Program-made: the position numbers and the translations under genes
Notes under the pieces: model-generated
Databases searched by the model: none
The model's input: only the letters and a program-made list of their open reading frames with translations
What the model was told of the DNA's origin: nothing
DNA from: an uncultured Clostridia bacterium
GTDB taxonomy: Bacteria; Bacillota; Clostridia; Peptostreptococcales; Anaerovoracaceae
DNA: 18,197 nt
Direction: 5' to 3'
Assembly: GCA_934234035.1 (NCBI GenBank)
Contig: CAKQHH010000030.1
Location: forward strand, 1-18,197
Part shown: positions 6,852 through 14,811 of the stretch, in pieces
How the letters are laid out: every line of letters starts with the position of its first letter
Position numbering within the stretch: the first letter of the stretch is position 1

Positions 6852-6961
6852 GGCGGCCCGGGACTAATTTGGGACGCCGGCCGAAAACCCTCCGGGACTT
6901 GGTGCACCGGAAACGGAGTCACAAGGGTTTGTGGGATTTTGTGGACCAAGCCCGTGCCGCC
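6852..6961. other. Possible branched RNA fold
   Basis: GGCGGCCCGGG (6852-6862) can pair with CCCGTGCCGCC (6951-6961) with one mismatch. Directly inside on the 3' strand, CTTGGTGCAC (6898-6907) can pair with GTGGACCAAG (6941-6950) with one mismatch. Inside that is CACAA-GGGT-TTGTG (6920-6933). The left arm 6863-6897 has a further CCGG...CCGG palindrome. No protein frame with a start signal covers it. The nesting is suggestive but was judged by eye in GC-rich DNA. Confidence 0.35.
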
Positions 6962-7042
6962 TGCCGGCCGGAAACAGTGTTGTTCTAATAGAATTATCTG
7001 TATTCCAGACGCACAATCCCATATGCCTAGAAAATTAAGGGC

Positions 7043-7084
7043 GGTTCACGCTATTTGACAGAAAACTCGAAAATAGCGTGAACC
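7043..7084. repeat. TTCACGCT hairpin, copy 1
   Basis: GGTTCACGCTATTT (7043-7056) and its exact reverse complement (7071-7084) enclose a 14-nt loop. It is the first of three hairpins with the same stem core in 250 bp. Confidence 0.85.
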
Positions 7085-7136
7085 CAATTTGCCGATTTGG
7101 CAGAACTCTAATTTTGAAGCGACGGATTATCATTGT

Positions 7137-7181
7137 CAGTTCACGCTAAAAATGGGAGGCCCCTTCAAAAAGCGTGAACTG
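7137..7181. repeat. TTCACGCT hairpin, copy 2
   Basis: CAGTTCACGCT (7137-7147) and AGCGTGAACTG (7171-7181) are exact reverse complements around a 23-nt loop. The loop is unrelated to that of copy 1. Confidence 0.85.
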
Positions 7182-7245
7182 TTTTCCGAAGACTGGTTTG
7201 CACACAAAGGATTACAGGGTGAAACCGTGTATCGCCAAAAAATGA

Positions 7246-7290
7246 TTCACGCTAATCAGTCCCAATTGCAAATTGCAAAATTAGCGTGAA
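7246..7290. repeat. TTCACGCT hairpin, copy 3
   Basis: TTCACGCTAAT (7246-7256) and ATTAGCGTGAA (7280-7290) are exact reverse complements around a 23-nt loop that contains the direct repeat AATTGCAAATTGCA. Only the inner stem core TTCACGCT is shared by all three copies; outer bases differ but stay paired. Confidence 0.85.
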
Positions 7291-7291
7291 C

Positions 7292-7620
7292 TCACTTCAA
7301 AATTCTAGACATATTTAACTACGTGGGTGCACAAGGTCTCTAATTCCTGCCCCGGCACCGGATGACACGCACGCCAAGAAACCCGAAGTTTATAAATACC
7401 CGTTTTCGGTTTAAAAGCAAGCCGGATGATAATAAATGTGTACTGAAGGGGAATTTTTTTTGTGGTACAGTAGGTGCACAAAGAGGCGGGGCGGCAACTG
7501 CAAACCGCGCCGGCCGCCGCCGGAGGCGCGGGACACCCGGAGGGTTACAAGGGCGGCGCGGGAATGGAAGGCGCATAGCAAAAGGCGGCGCCGGCGGGTG
7601 CGGAGCGAGAGGACAAAGCG
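7292..7620. other. Gene-free leader before the Tad operon
   Basis: I see no credible coding frame here. GGTGCACAA occurs at about 7325 and again at about 7474. A stretch of eight T at about 7454-7461 and several A+T-rich motifs lie at 7390-7475, but no -35/-10 pair with good spacing stands out. The last 120 bp become very GC-rich. The Tad operon promoter is presumably in this interval. Confidence 0.5.
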
Positions 7621-8469
7621 ATGAGATTGAAACTGGTGATGAAGGATCGGGAATATCGGGATGCGTTGGCGGAGCGAATTCGCCGGAGCCGGTGGAACCT
7701 GTACGTGATAATCGAAGATAATTTTCGGATGGAAGAGGATACGCTGCTGGTGACGGATGTGGGCGAAGGCAAGCTGCGGGAAGGCATGGTGCTGCTGAGC
7801 TCGGAGTGCCGGCGGGAGGTGGAAGGCAAGGGCCCCTATGTGTTGTTCAAGTATGCCGGCGTGGATGAATTGCTGACGGACCTGCGGCTGTGCGCTTTTC
7901 TCTGGACGGGAAAAGGAGATTTGCGAAGGGGCGAGGACCGCATCGTTACCGTGGGTGCGGTGGAGCGCACGGATCTGGGGCACCGGCTGGCGGAACAGGT
8001 GGCTTTGGAATTGGGAGAGGGTCTGGAAGAACCGGTACTGCTGCTGGATTTAACGTATTTTTATCGGGAGGGGCAGCCGGAAGAATCGGGGAATACCTTT
8101 CGGAAGCTGGTGTACTACCTTCAGAGCGGGAAGAACATTCCGGTGGAGGTGTTTTTTCGGCGGGAGACGGGGAACGTGTTTCGGATCCGGATGCCGCGGG
8201 GGATGAACGAGCTGATGCGGATTCCGGGAGCGGAGTGCTTGGAGCTGATTCGAGAGATGGGACGGTATTTTTCGGCGGTGGTGTGCAGCGTGGGGGATTG
8301 TTTCTCGGAGCGGAACATCGAGTTGATGAAGAATTCCGAGTGGTGCATCTACATGGCGGAGGAAGATATGCGGGAATATTTTCCGAAGACGTCGCTGGTG
8401 GTGCCGGAGCGGGCCGGGGAGATTCGGAATGCGGCGCGGCTGGTACAAGGAATTTTGGCGACGCCGTGA
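7621..8469 (+). CDS. TadZ/CpaE-like Tad pilus assembly protein without P-loop
   Basis: 282 aa; ATG with GAGAGGAC upstream. The N-terminal part (about 1-115) looks like the atypical receiver domain of TadZ/CpaE. The C-terminal part (about 125-282) matches the layout of a MinD/ParA fold (RIVTVGAVERTDLGHRLAEQ, then EPVLLLDLTYFY), but the Walker A Gly-Lys-Thr/Ser is absent: the expected place reads GAVERTDLGH. TadZ proteins localise the pilus machine at the membrane; this one probably does not hydrolyse ATP. It is the first gene of the Tad operon, 45 bp before the TadA start. The identification rests on position and fold-like pattern more than on conserved residues. Confidence 0.65.
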   Translation: MRLKLVMKDREYRDALAERIRRSRWNLYVIIEDNFRMEEDTLLVTDVGEGKLREGMVLLSSECRREVEGKGPYVLFKYAGVDELLTDLRLCAFLWTGKGDLRRGEDRIVTVGAVERTDLGHRLAEQVALELGEGLEEPVLLLDLTYFYREGQPEESGNTFRKLVYYLQSGKNIPVEVFFRRETGNVFRIRMPRGMNELMRIPGAECLELIREMGRYFSAVVCSVGDCFSERNIELMKNSEWCIYMAEEDMREYFPKTSLVVPERAGEIRNAARLVQGILATP

Positions 8470-8514
8470 GTGCGGAACACCAGCAACGGCGGAGCACAAT
8501 ACAAAGGAGACAAG

Positions 8515-9741
8515 ATGCTGAAGGAAGTGACGGAAAAGTACAGCCGGGAGCTGGATGGTTTTATCCGGGAATTGCGGAAGAAGTTGTCCCACTCGGAGGT
8601 GACGGAGGATGCGGAGCGGCTGCTGAAATATGTGGAGGATGAGTTTTTCGGGTCGGAGCTGGCCGGCCGGGTGGAGTACTGGGAGATTTGCGATATGGTG
8701 CGGGCGGTGTACCTTCGCCTCCGGAGCAAGTACGGAATCCTGCAGGAATATTTGGAGGATCCGGCCATCAACGAGATTATGGTGAACGGGCCGGAGCATA
8801 TTTTTGTGGAGAAGAACCGGAAGGTACAGGCGGTGGACAATGCGTTCATTTCGGCGGAGGAACTGGAGGGAGTGATTCGCATGCTGGCATCGGACGTGCA
8901 CCGGGAGATCAACGAAGCGAATCCCATCGTGGACGCGCGGATGCCCAGCGGGTACCGGATCAACGGGGTGCTTCGGAATGTGGCGCTAAACGGGCCGGCT
9001 CTCACCATCCGGAAGTTCGCAGAATCCATGATTACCATGGAGGAGCTGGTGCAGCGGAAGAGTTTGACGGAGGAGTGCAAGGAGGACCTGTGTGCGCTGA
9101 CGGAGTGCGGATACAATATTTTTATCAGCGGCGGAACCTCCTCGGGCAAAACCACGATGCTCAATGCGCTGGCGTCCTACATTCATCCGGAGGAGCGGGT
9201 GGTGATTATTGAGGATTCCGCGGAGCTGCAGCTGAACCACTTGGAGAACCGGGTACAGATGGAGTGCCGCAGTGCCAATTCCATCGGGAAGGGGGAGGTG
9301 CGGATGGACCAATTGATTCGCACCAGCCTGCGGATGCGGCCGGACCGGATTATCGTGGGGGAAGTGCGAGGCGGGGAGGTTTTGGACATGATTCAGGCCA
9401 TGAACACGGGGCATTCCGGGAGCATTTCCACCGGCCACGGAAATTCCATTCGGGGCATGCTGAACCGACTGGAGACCATGTACATGATGGGCGCCCCGGT
9501 GCCGGTGTACACGGTGCGGAATCAGATTGCCAATGCCATTGAGATTTTCGTGCACCTGAAGCGAGACGGCGATGGGAACCGGCGGGTGATGGAAGTGGCG
9601 GAGCTGGCGGGTTTCGACGGAAAGGAATACAACATCAATTATCTGTATCGTACCGATGGGGCGGGGGAACTGGTTCGAACCGGGAACGCGCTGCTGCATC
9701 GGGACAACCTAAAAAGAGGTGGCATGAATGACCGACTTTAG
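8515..9741 (+). CDS. tadA: TadA/CpaF-type pilus assembly ATPase
   Basis: 408 aa. This hexameric secretion ATPase powers Flp pilin assembly at the inner face of the membrane. Visible motifs: NPIVDARMPSGYRINGV (about 136-152), Walker A GGTSSGKT (206-213), Asp box VVIIEDSAEL (about 229-238), Walker B RIIVGEVRGGE (about 279-289) and His box GHSGSISTGHGNS (about 299-311). All are intact. I chose the ATG at 8515 because AAAGGAG lies 5 nt upstream; a GTG at 8470 in the same frame has no such site. Its 3' end overlaps the next gene by 14 bp, so translation is probably coupled. Confidence 0.95.
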   Translation: MLKEVTEKYSRELDGFIRELRKKLSHSEVTEDAERLLKYVEDEFFGSELAGRVEYWEICDMVRAVYLRLRSKYGILQEYLEDPAINEIMVNGPEHIFVEKNRKVQAVDNAFISAEELEGVIRMLASDVHREINEANPIVDARMPSGYRINGVLRNVALNGPALTIRKFAESMITMEELVQRKSLTEECKEDLCALTECGYNIFISGGTSSGKTTMLNALASYIHPEERVVIIEDSAELQLNHLENRVQMECRSANSIGKGEVRMDQLIRTSLRMRPDRIIVGEVRGGEVLDMIQAMNTGHSGSISTGHGNSIRGMLNRLETMYMMGAPVPVYTVRNQIANAIEIFVHLKRDGDGNRRVMEVAELAGFDGKEYNINYLYRTDGAGELVRTGNALLHRDNLKRGGMNDRL

Positions 9742-10471
9742 AATTTATGAAATGTCCCAAAAGGAGAACGCGTTGTTCTACGGGGTTTCCGGGGCGGTCG
9801 CCCTGCTCGTGGCCCTGTTGTTCTACCGAAACATCCTGTTCGGCGCGGTGATTATCCCCTTTCTGCCGCGGCTGAGAAAATTCGCCGTGGAGATTCTAAA
9901 GGAACGAAGAAGGCGGGAGTACCTGATGCAGTTCAAGGATTTCCTGTTCATCGCCGCCACTTCCATCGGCGCCGGGCGGTCCATGAAGGATTCCATCGAA
10001 GAGGCGATCCCCCGGATGGCGGATATTTACGATGAAGATGCTCTTCTGGTGCGGGAAATGAAACTCGTTCATCAGCGAATTGAGCACGGAAACGAAGACG
10101 ATGTGGATGTGCTGGCGGATTTGGCCGCCTTGAGCGGGCAGGAGGATGTGATCGATTTCGTGACCATCTACGCCACCTGCAAAATCACGGGGGCCAGCTT
10201 AATCCGAGCCATGAACCAGGCCGCCATGGTGATCATCGACAAGATGACCATCGAGCGGGAAATCCGGGAGCTGATTCGGCGAAAGGAACAGGAAGGGCTG
10301 ATCATCCTCCTGGCACCGGTGGTGGTGATTTGTTTTCTGAACCTGGCCTCGCCGGACTACATCGCCCCCATGTACGAAACCATTCGGGGGCGGCTGATTA
10401 TGACGGGAATGATTGGAGCGAATATTGGAATTTATGAATTGGTGCAGCGGATTGTAAAGGTGAAGATATGA
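9728..10471 (+). CDS. tadB: TadB-like membrane platform protein (T2SSF)
   Basis: 247 aa. Hydrophobic segments lie at about 17-50, 192-210 and 219-240, enclosing a cytoplasmic helical domain (FKDFLFIAATSIGAGRSMKDSIEEAI ... LIRAMNQAAMVIIDKMTIEREI) typical of the type II secretion F / GspF-like family. With the next protein it should form the platform on which the TadA ATPase acts. The start overlaps tadA by 14 bp and has AGAGGTGG 5 nt upstream. The end overlaps tadC by ATGA. Confidence 0.9.
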   Translation: MTDFRIYEMSQKENALFYGVSGAVALLVALLFYRNILFGAVIIPFLPRLRKFAVEILKERRRREYLMQFKDFLFIAATSIGAGRSMKDSIEEAIPRMADIYDEDALLVREMKLVHQRIEHGNEDDVDVLADLAALSGQEDVIDFVTIYATCKITGASLIRAMNQAAMVIIDKMTIEREIRELIRRKEQEGLIILLAPVVVICFLNLASPDYIAPMYETIRGRLIMTGMIGANIGIYELVQRIVKVKI

Positions 10472-11514
10472 GTGAAAAAATAAAGCAAATCGCAGAATCG
10501 AAGGTCGTCCGGTGGATCCGGGAGATGCTTCGGCGGATTCGGGCGGACCCGGCGCTGCTTCGGCAGCTTTATGGAATTACGCTGGTGTGCGCCCTTTTCC
10601 TGGCTTCTTTTGTGATAAAGAGCGGTCTGGAATCGGGAAAATACATCGTGGACGGAAGTGGCAACGTGACGGGGATTCAGCGGCGGTCCCTCAATTCCTA
10701 CGAGGAGTACCCCGTGCGGGTGCGGATTCAGGGAAAGGACGAGGTGCTGGAGAAGGAGGTGATTATTTCCAAGCGTTCTCTGAAGGAGATGGAGGAAAGC
10801 CGGAACGCCGGGAAGAAAGACCGGCGAAAGGAGGTGAAGCAGAACCGGGAGATGGAGCTGGGCCGGATTCTTTCCGACATCGAATCGTCTGCGGGCAAAA
10901 AGATTGAGTTTCCGTCGGAGCTTTCCGATGGCAGCCCCATCACTTGGCAGAAGGGAGATCCGGGGCGCAGCGAAGAGCTGACCATTCTTGGAATGTACTG
11001 TCTGTTGGTTGGAATGGTGCTCTACAGCCGCCTGGCTCCCCGCAAGAAGAAAAAGGGCGACGACGGACTTCTTCGAGGACTTCCCCGGTTCGTGAATCAG
11101 CTGGTGATGATGCTTTATGCCGGCGTGATTCTCAGCGATGCCTTTGACCGAATCTGCCAGAGCTATTCCATGATTCCGGCGGAGGCCCGAAGCGATTTCG
11201 AAAACGAGATGGTGGAGCTGTACCGCGCGCACCGGGATCACCGGGTGAGTACGGCCATGCTGCTGAATCATTTTGCGGGAATGCACAACGTAAAGGAAAT
11301 GCTGCGAATTTCCACCATCCTGCTGGAAAACGAACGTCGGGGAAGCGACGTGGTGGAAAGTCTCAGCCGGGAGAGCCGATTTCTGTGGGAGGAGCGGAAA
11401 ATCGTGGCGGCGGAGAAGGGCAAAGCCATCGATACCAAAATGGCCGGGCCCCTGGGCCTGCTGCTGATCCTGCTGATTGTGGTGACCATGGCACCGGCGA
11501 TTCTGGTGATGTGA
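10468..11514 (+). CDS. tadC: TadC-like membrane platform protein with long extracytoplasmic loop
   Basis: 348 aa. Transmembrane segments are predicted at about 36-53, 174-190 and 328-348. The helical T2SSF domain (LPRFVNQLVMMLYAGVILSDAFDRI ... LRISTILLENERRGSDVVESL) lies between the last two. Between the first two is a hydrophilic stretch of about 115 residues rich in Lys, Arg and Glu, longer than the short loop expected for TadC. The start overlaps tadB by 4 bp. It is the presumed partner of TadB in the platform. Confidence 0.85.
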   Translation: MSEKIKQIAESKVVRWIREMLRRIRADPALLRQLYGITLVCALFLASFVIKSGLESGKYIVDGSGNVTGIQRRSLNSYEEYPVRVRIQGKDEVLEKEVIISKRSLKEMEESRNAGKKDRRKEVKQNREMELGRILSDIESSAGKKIEFPSELSDGSPITWQKGDPGRSEELTILGMYCLLVGMVLYSRLAPRKKKKGDDGLLRGLPRFVNQLVMMLYAGVILSDAFDRICQSYSMIPAEARSDFENEMVELYRAHRDHRVSTAMLLNHFAGMHNVKEMLRISTILLENERRGSDVVESLSRESRFLWEERKIVAAEKGKAIDTKMAGPLGLLLILLIVVTMAPAILVM

Positions 11515-11547
11515 GGAAATGATTTGTTTGAAAGGGAGGTAATTGCG

Positions 11548-11700
11548 ATGATGAAATTGTTGAAACAGAAGCGAGGCATGGAAATGGTGCAGGTGGCCAT
11601 ACTGGTGGCCATTGCGGTGGCCCTGGGAATTATTTTCAAATCCCAGATTACCGCGTTCGTTAACGAAGTGTTCTCCAAGCTGGACGCGGGCCAGTTCTGA
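11548..11700 (+). CDS. flp: Flp1-like type IVb pilin (major pilin)
   Basis: 50 aa, a typical size for a Flp pilin. The sequence is a short basic leader (MMKLLKQKRG), then MEMVQVAILVAIAVALGIIF as the hydrophobic helix, then a short tail ending DAGQF. Prepilin peptidase would cut after Gly10; an acidic residue follows at mature position 2 rather than the usual position 5. A strong GGGAGG site precedes the ATG (a second ATG follows directly). It sits between the platform genes and the TadE-like gene, where the pilin is expected in Firmicutes Tad loci. Confidence 0.85.
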   Translation: MMKLLKQKRGMEMVQVAILVAIAVALGIIFKSQITAFVNEVFSKLDAGQF

Positions 11701-11702
11701 CC

Positions 11703-12035
11703 ATGAAAGGGATTCTGAAAAGTCGCCGGGGAAATGAATTTGTGGAGGCGGCCGTGGCCATTCCCCTGATTACCGCAGCGGTATTGCTCATTCTAAATCT
11801 CTTTGTTTTCTATCTTAATATTTTGGCAACCGGGGTGAAAGGCCACAAGGAGGCTTGTCGGCGCTGGGATTCGGACCGGGAGGCGGTGATAAAAATATAT
11901 CGGAAGAGCGAAAGCGTCCGGATGGCGCCGGCGGGCATTCTGCGGACGCGGCCGGAATGCCGGCTGGAAATTCGGTCCTATGAATTTAACGAGGATTTGT
12001 TGGTGCGAGCAAAGGAAGTGCTTCATGAAGAATAG
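11703..12035 (+). CDS. TadE-like pseudopilin
   Basis: 110 aa. It has a basic leader with a prepilin-like site (KSRRG|NEFVEAAVAIP), one hydrophobic helix (about 14-38) and a short extracytoplasmic domain without cysteine pairs of note. TadE-type minor pilins are processed by the prepilin peptidase and help start the pilus. It begins 2 bp after the pilin stop codon and overlaps the next gene by 11 bp. Confidence 0.75.
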   Translation: MKGILKSRRGNEFVEAAVAIPLITAAVLLILNLFVFYLNILATGVKGHKEACRRWDSDREAVIKIYRKSESVRMAPAGILRTRPECRLEIRSYEFNEDLLVRAKEVLHEE

Positions 12036-13347
12036 AAAAGGCTCTGCCACCGTTCTGATGGCGATGATTTCGGTATCCCTTAGCATGGCGATTCTTTCTT
12101 CTATTATAATAATCCGGCAGATGACGCTGAACAGCATCTGCCGGAGCTACGGAAACGTGTGGACCCGGGGAATCCTGTCGGAATACGACCGGCACCTCCT
12201 TCGGGATTACGGCATCATGGGATTCTACGGAAACAATCCGGAGGTGGCGAAGAAATTGGAATATTACATGCACTATTCCCTGAGCAACCGGCTTCAGGTG
12301 CGCAGCCTGTCGGCTACGGCGGATCTGAACGGCTATGAGCTGTCGGCGCCGGAAAATTTCCGGAAAGCCATGGCCAACAGCTTCGGGACGGAGTCCCTGG
12401 AGGTGCTGCTGAAGAAGGAAAAAAGAAAGGACCGAGGGGACCTTGCGGCTCCGGAGAAGCCGGGGGATAAGGGCGCGCAAAAGACCGAGAACCTTCCCCG
12501 GGAAATCAAGAATCCGGTGGTGCTGCACACCCTGCCTTCGGCTCAAGGGGAAAGCTCTTTTTCCCCGGATTCGGTAATCGAAGCGCTGAAGTCCGGAAAA
12601 TTCGTTTCCCCCGGCGGCGGGTCGGTAAAAAACGTCCCCATGGAAATTGTTTTTATGAGAAAGTACATGAACAGCTATCGCCGGACGGCGGACGGAAAGA
12701 AACATTACTTTCGAAACGAATGGGAGTACGTTCTCAAAGGGGCGGCGAACGACGAGACCAACCTGAAAAGCTGCCGGCGGCGCCTTTTCCTGATTCGGAA
12801 CGGGCTGAATCTGGCCTACCTGTACAAGGATCCGGAGAAGGTGGAGGTGGTGACGGCGATTGCGGAAATCATCTCGCCGGGCCCCATGGGGGTGGTGACC
12901 CAGGGCATTCTCATGGAAGCCTGGGCGGCGCTGGAGTCGGAGAAGGACGTCGAGAATCTGCTGGCGGGCAGGCGGGTGCCGGTGATGAAAACCGCGGCCA
13001 CCTGGAACACGGGCATTGAGGGAATCCTAAAGGACGAGGAGGTGCAAAAAAAATTAGACGAGGATTCCCGGAAGCTGCTGAAGGAGAAAGGGGGTGAGGT
13101 GTCGGAGGCTGCCGGGAAGTCTGCCGGAAAAGCGATAGAGGAAGGGCTGGATTACGAAGAGTACCTGATGATTATGATTCTGGTCCTGCCGGAGGAAACC
13201 CGGCTGCGCCGCCTCATGGACCTGGTGCAGATTAACATGAAATATCGGTATTACCGGGATTTTAACCTGGCGGAATATTACGGAGGGGTGAGTTTTGCGA
13301 TTCATGTTAACGGAAAAAAATATGCGTACAGCAGAGAATATCGGTAA
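12025..13347 (+). CDS. DUF5702-type Tad locus protein
   Basis: 440 aa. A short N-terminus (MKNRKGSATVLMAMISVSLS) leads into one membrane helix (about 8-30) resembling TadG-type minor pilin-like proteins. The rest should be outside the membrane, with a charged linker at about 130-165 and a conserved-looking block from about 210 to the end (NEWEYVLKGAANDETNLKSC, LIRNGLNLAYLYKDP, AWAALESEKDVENLLAGRRV, GLDYEEYLMIMILVL). This pattern fits DUF5702, found in Firmicutes Tad loci. I chose the ATG at 12025 because AAAGGAAG lies just upstream; starting at 11980 would add an unrelated tail. Function unknown, probably pilus-associated. Confidence 0.75.
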   Translation: MKNRKGSATVLMAMISVSLSMAILSSIIIIRQMTLNSICRSYGNVWTRGILSEYDRHLLRDYGIMGFYGNNPEVAKKLEYYMHYSLSNRLQVRSLSATADLNGYELSAPENFRKAMANSFGTESLEVLLKKEKRKDRGDLAAPEKPGDKGAQKTENLPREIKNPVVLHTLPSAQGESSFSPDSVIEALKSGKFVSPGGGSVKNVPMEIVFMRKYMNSYRRTADGKKHYFRNEWEYVLKGAANDETNLKSCRRRLFLIRNGLNLAYLYKDPEKVEVVTAIAEIISPGPMGVVTQGILMEAWAALESEKDVENLLAGRRVPVMKTAATWNTGIEGILKDEEVQKKLDEDSRKLLKEKGGEVSEAAGKSAGKAIEEGLDYEEYLMIMILVLPEETRLRRLMDLVQINMKYRYYRDFNLAEYYGGVSFAIHVNGKKYAYSREYR

Positions 13348-14137
13348 GGAGAGGCGAAAACCTCGGAACCTTTTCGCCGGCCGTCGGCGAAGAGATTGCC
13401 GGCGGGGGAGCTATATCGTGGAGGCGGCCATCACCCTCCCCGTGCTCCTCATCGCCATGATTGTGCTGTCCTCCATCGTTCTGTACTATTCCTGCATTGA
13501 GGACGCGGCGTTCATTACCGCCACGGAATTTCGGAAGGGGAGCATCGAAGCGGTGGTCAGCGAGGGGCAGCCCCTGATTCCGCTGGAGGTGGCCGAGCGA
13601 ACCCGGGACAACCACCCCATCCTGGACTCTCACCGGATTCTGGATTACGGTTTTCGTAAGAACCGAAACGGCCTGAACGAGCTGATTTACTTGAATCTGG
13701 AGCTGGACATGAAAACCCGGAATCCCCTGGGAATCCTCAGCCAATCTCGGTACGATTCCGCGCTGATGACCCGGGCCTATGTGGGGCAGGTGCGAAACTG
13801 CAAAGCCATGACGGAGGCGGAATTCCGGAACGAGCTGGCGGACGGCGTCTTTATTTTTCCCCAGGACGGGGAGAAGTACCACAACAAGAACTGCACCTTC
13901 GTCCGGTCGGAGACCAAAGCCGTGGCGTTGACGGAGTCGGTAAAAAGAAAATACACCGGGTGCCGAGTCTGCCGGAGCAAGGAGGCGGCGTCCGGAACCC
14001 GGGTGTACGTATTTCCGGAATACGGTTCCCGGTATCACCTGTCCGGATGCCGGGTGCTGGAACGGCGGTGCATCGAAATCGAAAAGGACGTGGCGAAGGA
14101 GCGGAAATACAGCCCGTGCAGCAAGTGCGGCGGATAG
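13295..14137 (+). CDS. Pseudopilin-like protein with two C-terminal Cys/His modules
   Basis: 280 aa. A long basic leader (RRRRDCRRG) precedes a pilin-like helix SYIVEAAITLPVLLIAMIVL (39-58) with a possible cleavage site after Gly38. The C-terminus holds two copies of a module: EKYHNKNC (H196, C200) with GCRVC (C223, C226), and SRYHLSGC (H248, C252) with PCSKC (C275, C278). Spacing H-x3-C...C-x2-C suggests zinc binding, similar to the Ada-like metal-binding modules attached to some secreted proteins. The frame opens with a TTG at 13295, with GGAGG 8 nt upstream; the ATGs at 13304 and 13322 lack a well-placed site. It overlaps the DUF5702 gene by 53 bp in another frame. Confidence 0.75.
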   Translation: MRFMLTEKNMRTAENIGKERRKPRNLFAGRRRRDCRRGSYIVEAAITLPVLLIAMIVLSSIVLYYSCIEDAAFITATEFRKGSIEAVVSEGQPLIPLEVAERTRDNHPILDSHRILDYGFRKNRNGLNELIYLNLELDMKTRNPLGILSQSRYDSALMTRAYVGQVRNCKAMTEAEFRNELADGVFIFPQDGEKYHNKNCTFVRSETKAVALTESVKRKYTGCRVCRSKEAASGTRVYVFPEYGSRYHLSGCRVLERRCIEIEKDVAKERKYSPCSKCGG

Positions 14138-14200
14138 GGATTTCTTGGTGCAAATTGCCCCTGCGGAAAAAACGGATTGCGGAAAAGAAAGGAGGACACT

Positions 14201-14731
14201 ATGGATGAGCGGCTCAGCCGGCGGATTGTGGGCCATTCCATTCCGGAGTACATGATTGAAATTTTGATTCAGGATTATGCGGGAACCTTTCTGCGGATGG
14301 TGGTTTCTCGGAACGGGGGCGTCTACGACCTGTCCTACGAGCAGAACGGCTACCGGCGCTGCATGGCGCAGCGCCTTCCTTCCCCGGAAAAGTTCCGCCT
14401 GCTGGAGCTCCTGTACGATATAAATGAAGAGAACGAAAATCACCTGATTCCGGCGGAGCGGTACATGCTGGAGCCGGAATTGATCTATTGGAAGGATCAC
14501 CGGATTAGCCGGAAAACCGTGCGGTTGTTGTTTTACCCCGATGTGAAGGGGGAGTCCTTCCTGCGAAAGTGGCTGATGCTGATTGAAAAAATATTGAATC
14601 CCGGCGTCCCGGAGGAGAAGGGACTGCTGGAACAGATGCGGTATCTCCTGCAGAAGAGCAGCGATCCGGAGAAGCTGCGGGACCTGATTCAGGCTGCCCG
14701 GATTCGCTGCGAAGGACCGGCGGAAGAATAA
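14201..14731 (+). CDS. DUF6382-like protein of Tad locus
   Basis: 176 aa; ATG with AAAGGAGG 5 nt upstream. The pattern of an N-terminal strand-rich part (YDLSYEQNGYRR), then RYMLEPELIYWKDHRISRKT, VRLLFYPD and a helical end (FLRKWLMLIEKIL) resembles DUF6382, the N-terminal domain of FHA proteins encoded in Firmicutes Tad loci. The FHA domain is missing here. No membrane segment is seen, so it should be cytoplasmic. The gene ends within a 15-bp tandem repeat. The family assignment is tentative. Confidence 0.55.
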   Translation: MDERLSRRIVGHSIPEYMIEILIQDYAGTFLRMVVSRNGGVYDLSYEQNGYRRCMAQRLPSPEKFRLLELLYDINEENENHLIPAERYMLEPELIYWKDHRISRKTVRLLFYPDVKGESFLRKWLMLIEKILNPGVPEEKGLLEQMRYLLQKSSDPEKLRDLIQAARIRCEGPAEE

Positions 14732-14761
14732 CCGGCGGAAGAACAACCGGCGGAAGAACAG
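14717..14761. repeat. Three tandem 15-bp repeats spanning a stop codon
   Basis: CCGGCGGAAGAATAA, CCGGCGGAAGAACAA and CCGGCGGAAGAACAG follow one another. The stop codon of the DUF6382-like gene is the TAA at the end of the first unit, where the second unit has CAA. In frame the units read PAEE(stop) PAEEQ PAEEQ. Confidence 0.85.
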
Positions 14762-14782
14762 CGACAGGTTTGCAAAAATCAG

Positions 14783-14811
14783 TGGCAAAAAAGCCCTCAT
14801 TCATATATAAT
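14783..14811 (+). promoter_or_regulatory. Promoter of ispH-rpsA
   Basis: TGGCAA (14783-14788), a 17-bp spacer and a perfect TATAAT (14806-14811). A start near 14818 would give a short leader before AGGAGG (14829-14834) and the ATG at 14844. Confidence 0.7.

Noticed and set aside
6441..7289. Small plus-strand open frames between fic and the Tad operon
   Set aside because: They run through hairpins and repeats, lack ribosome binding sites and resemble no protein family.
7043..7290. CRISPR array or integron attC sites
   Set aside because: The repeats alternate in orientation, are only 8 to 14 bp, and the spacing is irregular. The stem does not match the GTTRRRY/RYYYAAC core of attC, and no cas or integrase gene is near.
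8470..8514. GTG start for TadA
   Set aside because: It lacks a ribosome binding site, while the ATG at 8515 has AAAGGAG at the right distance and matches the usual TadA N-terminus.
13307..14800. 497-codon open frame on the minus strand
   Set aside because: It lies opposite two well-supported plus-strand Tad genes, is a low-complexity shadow typical of GC-rich coding DNA, and has no start signal.
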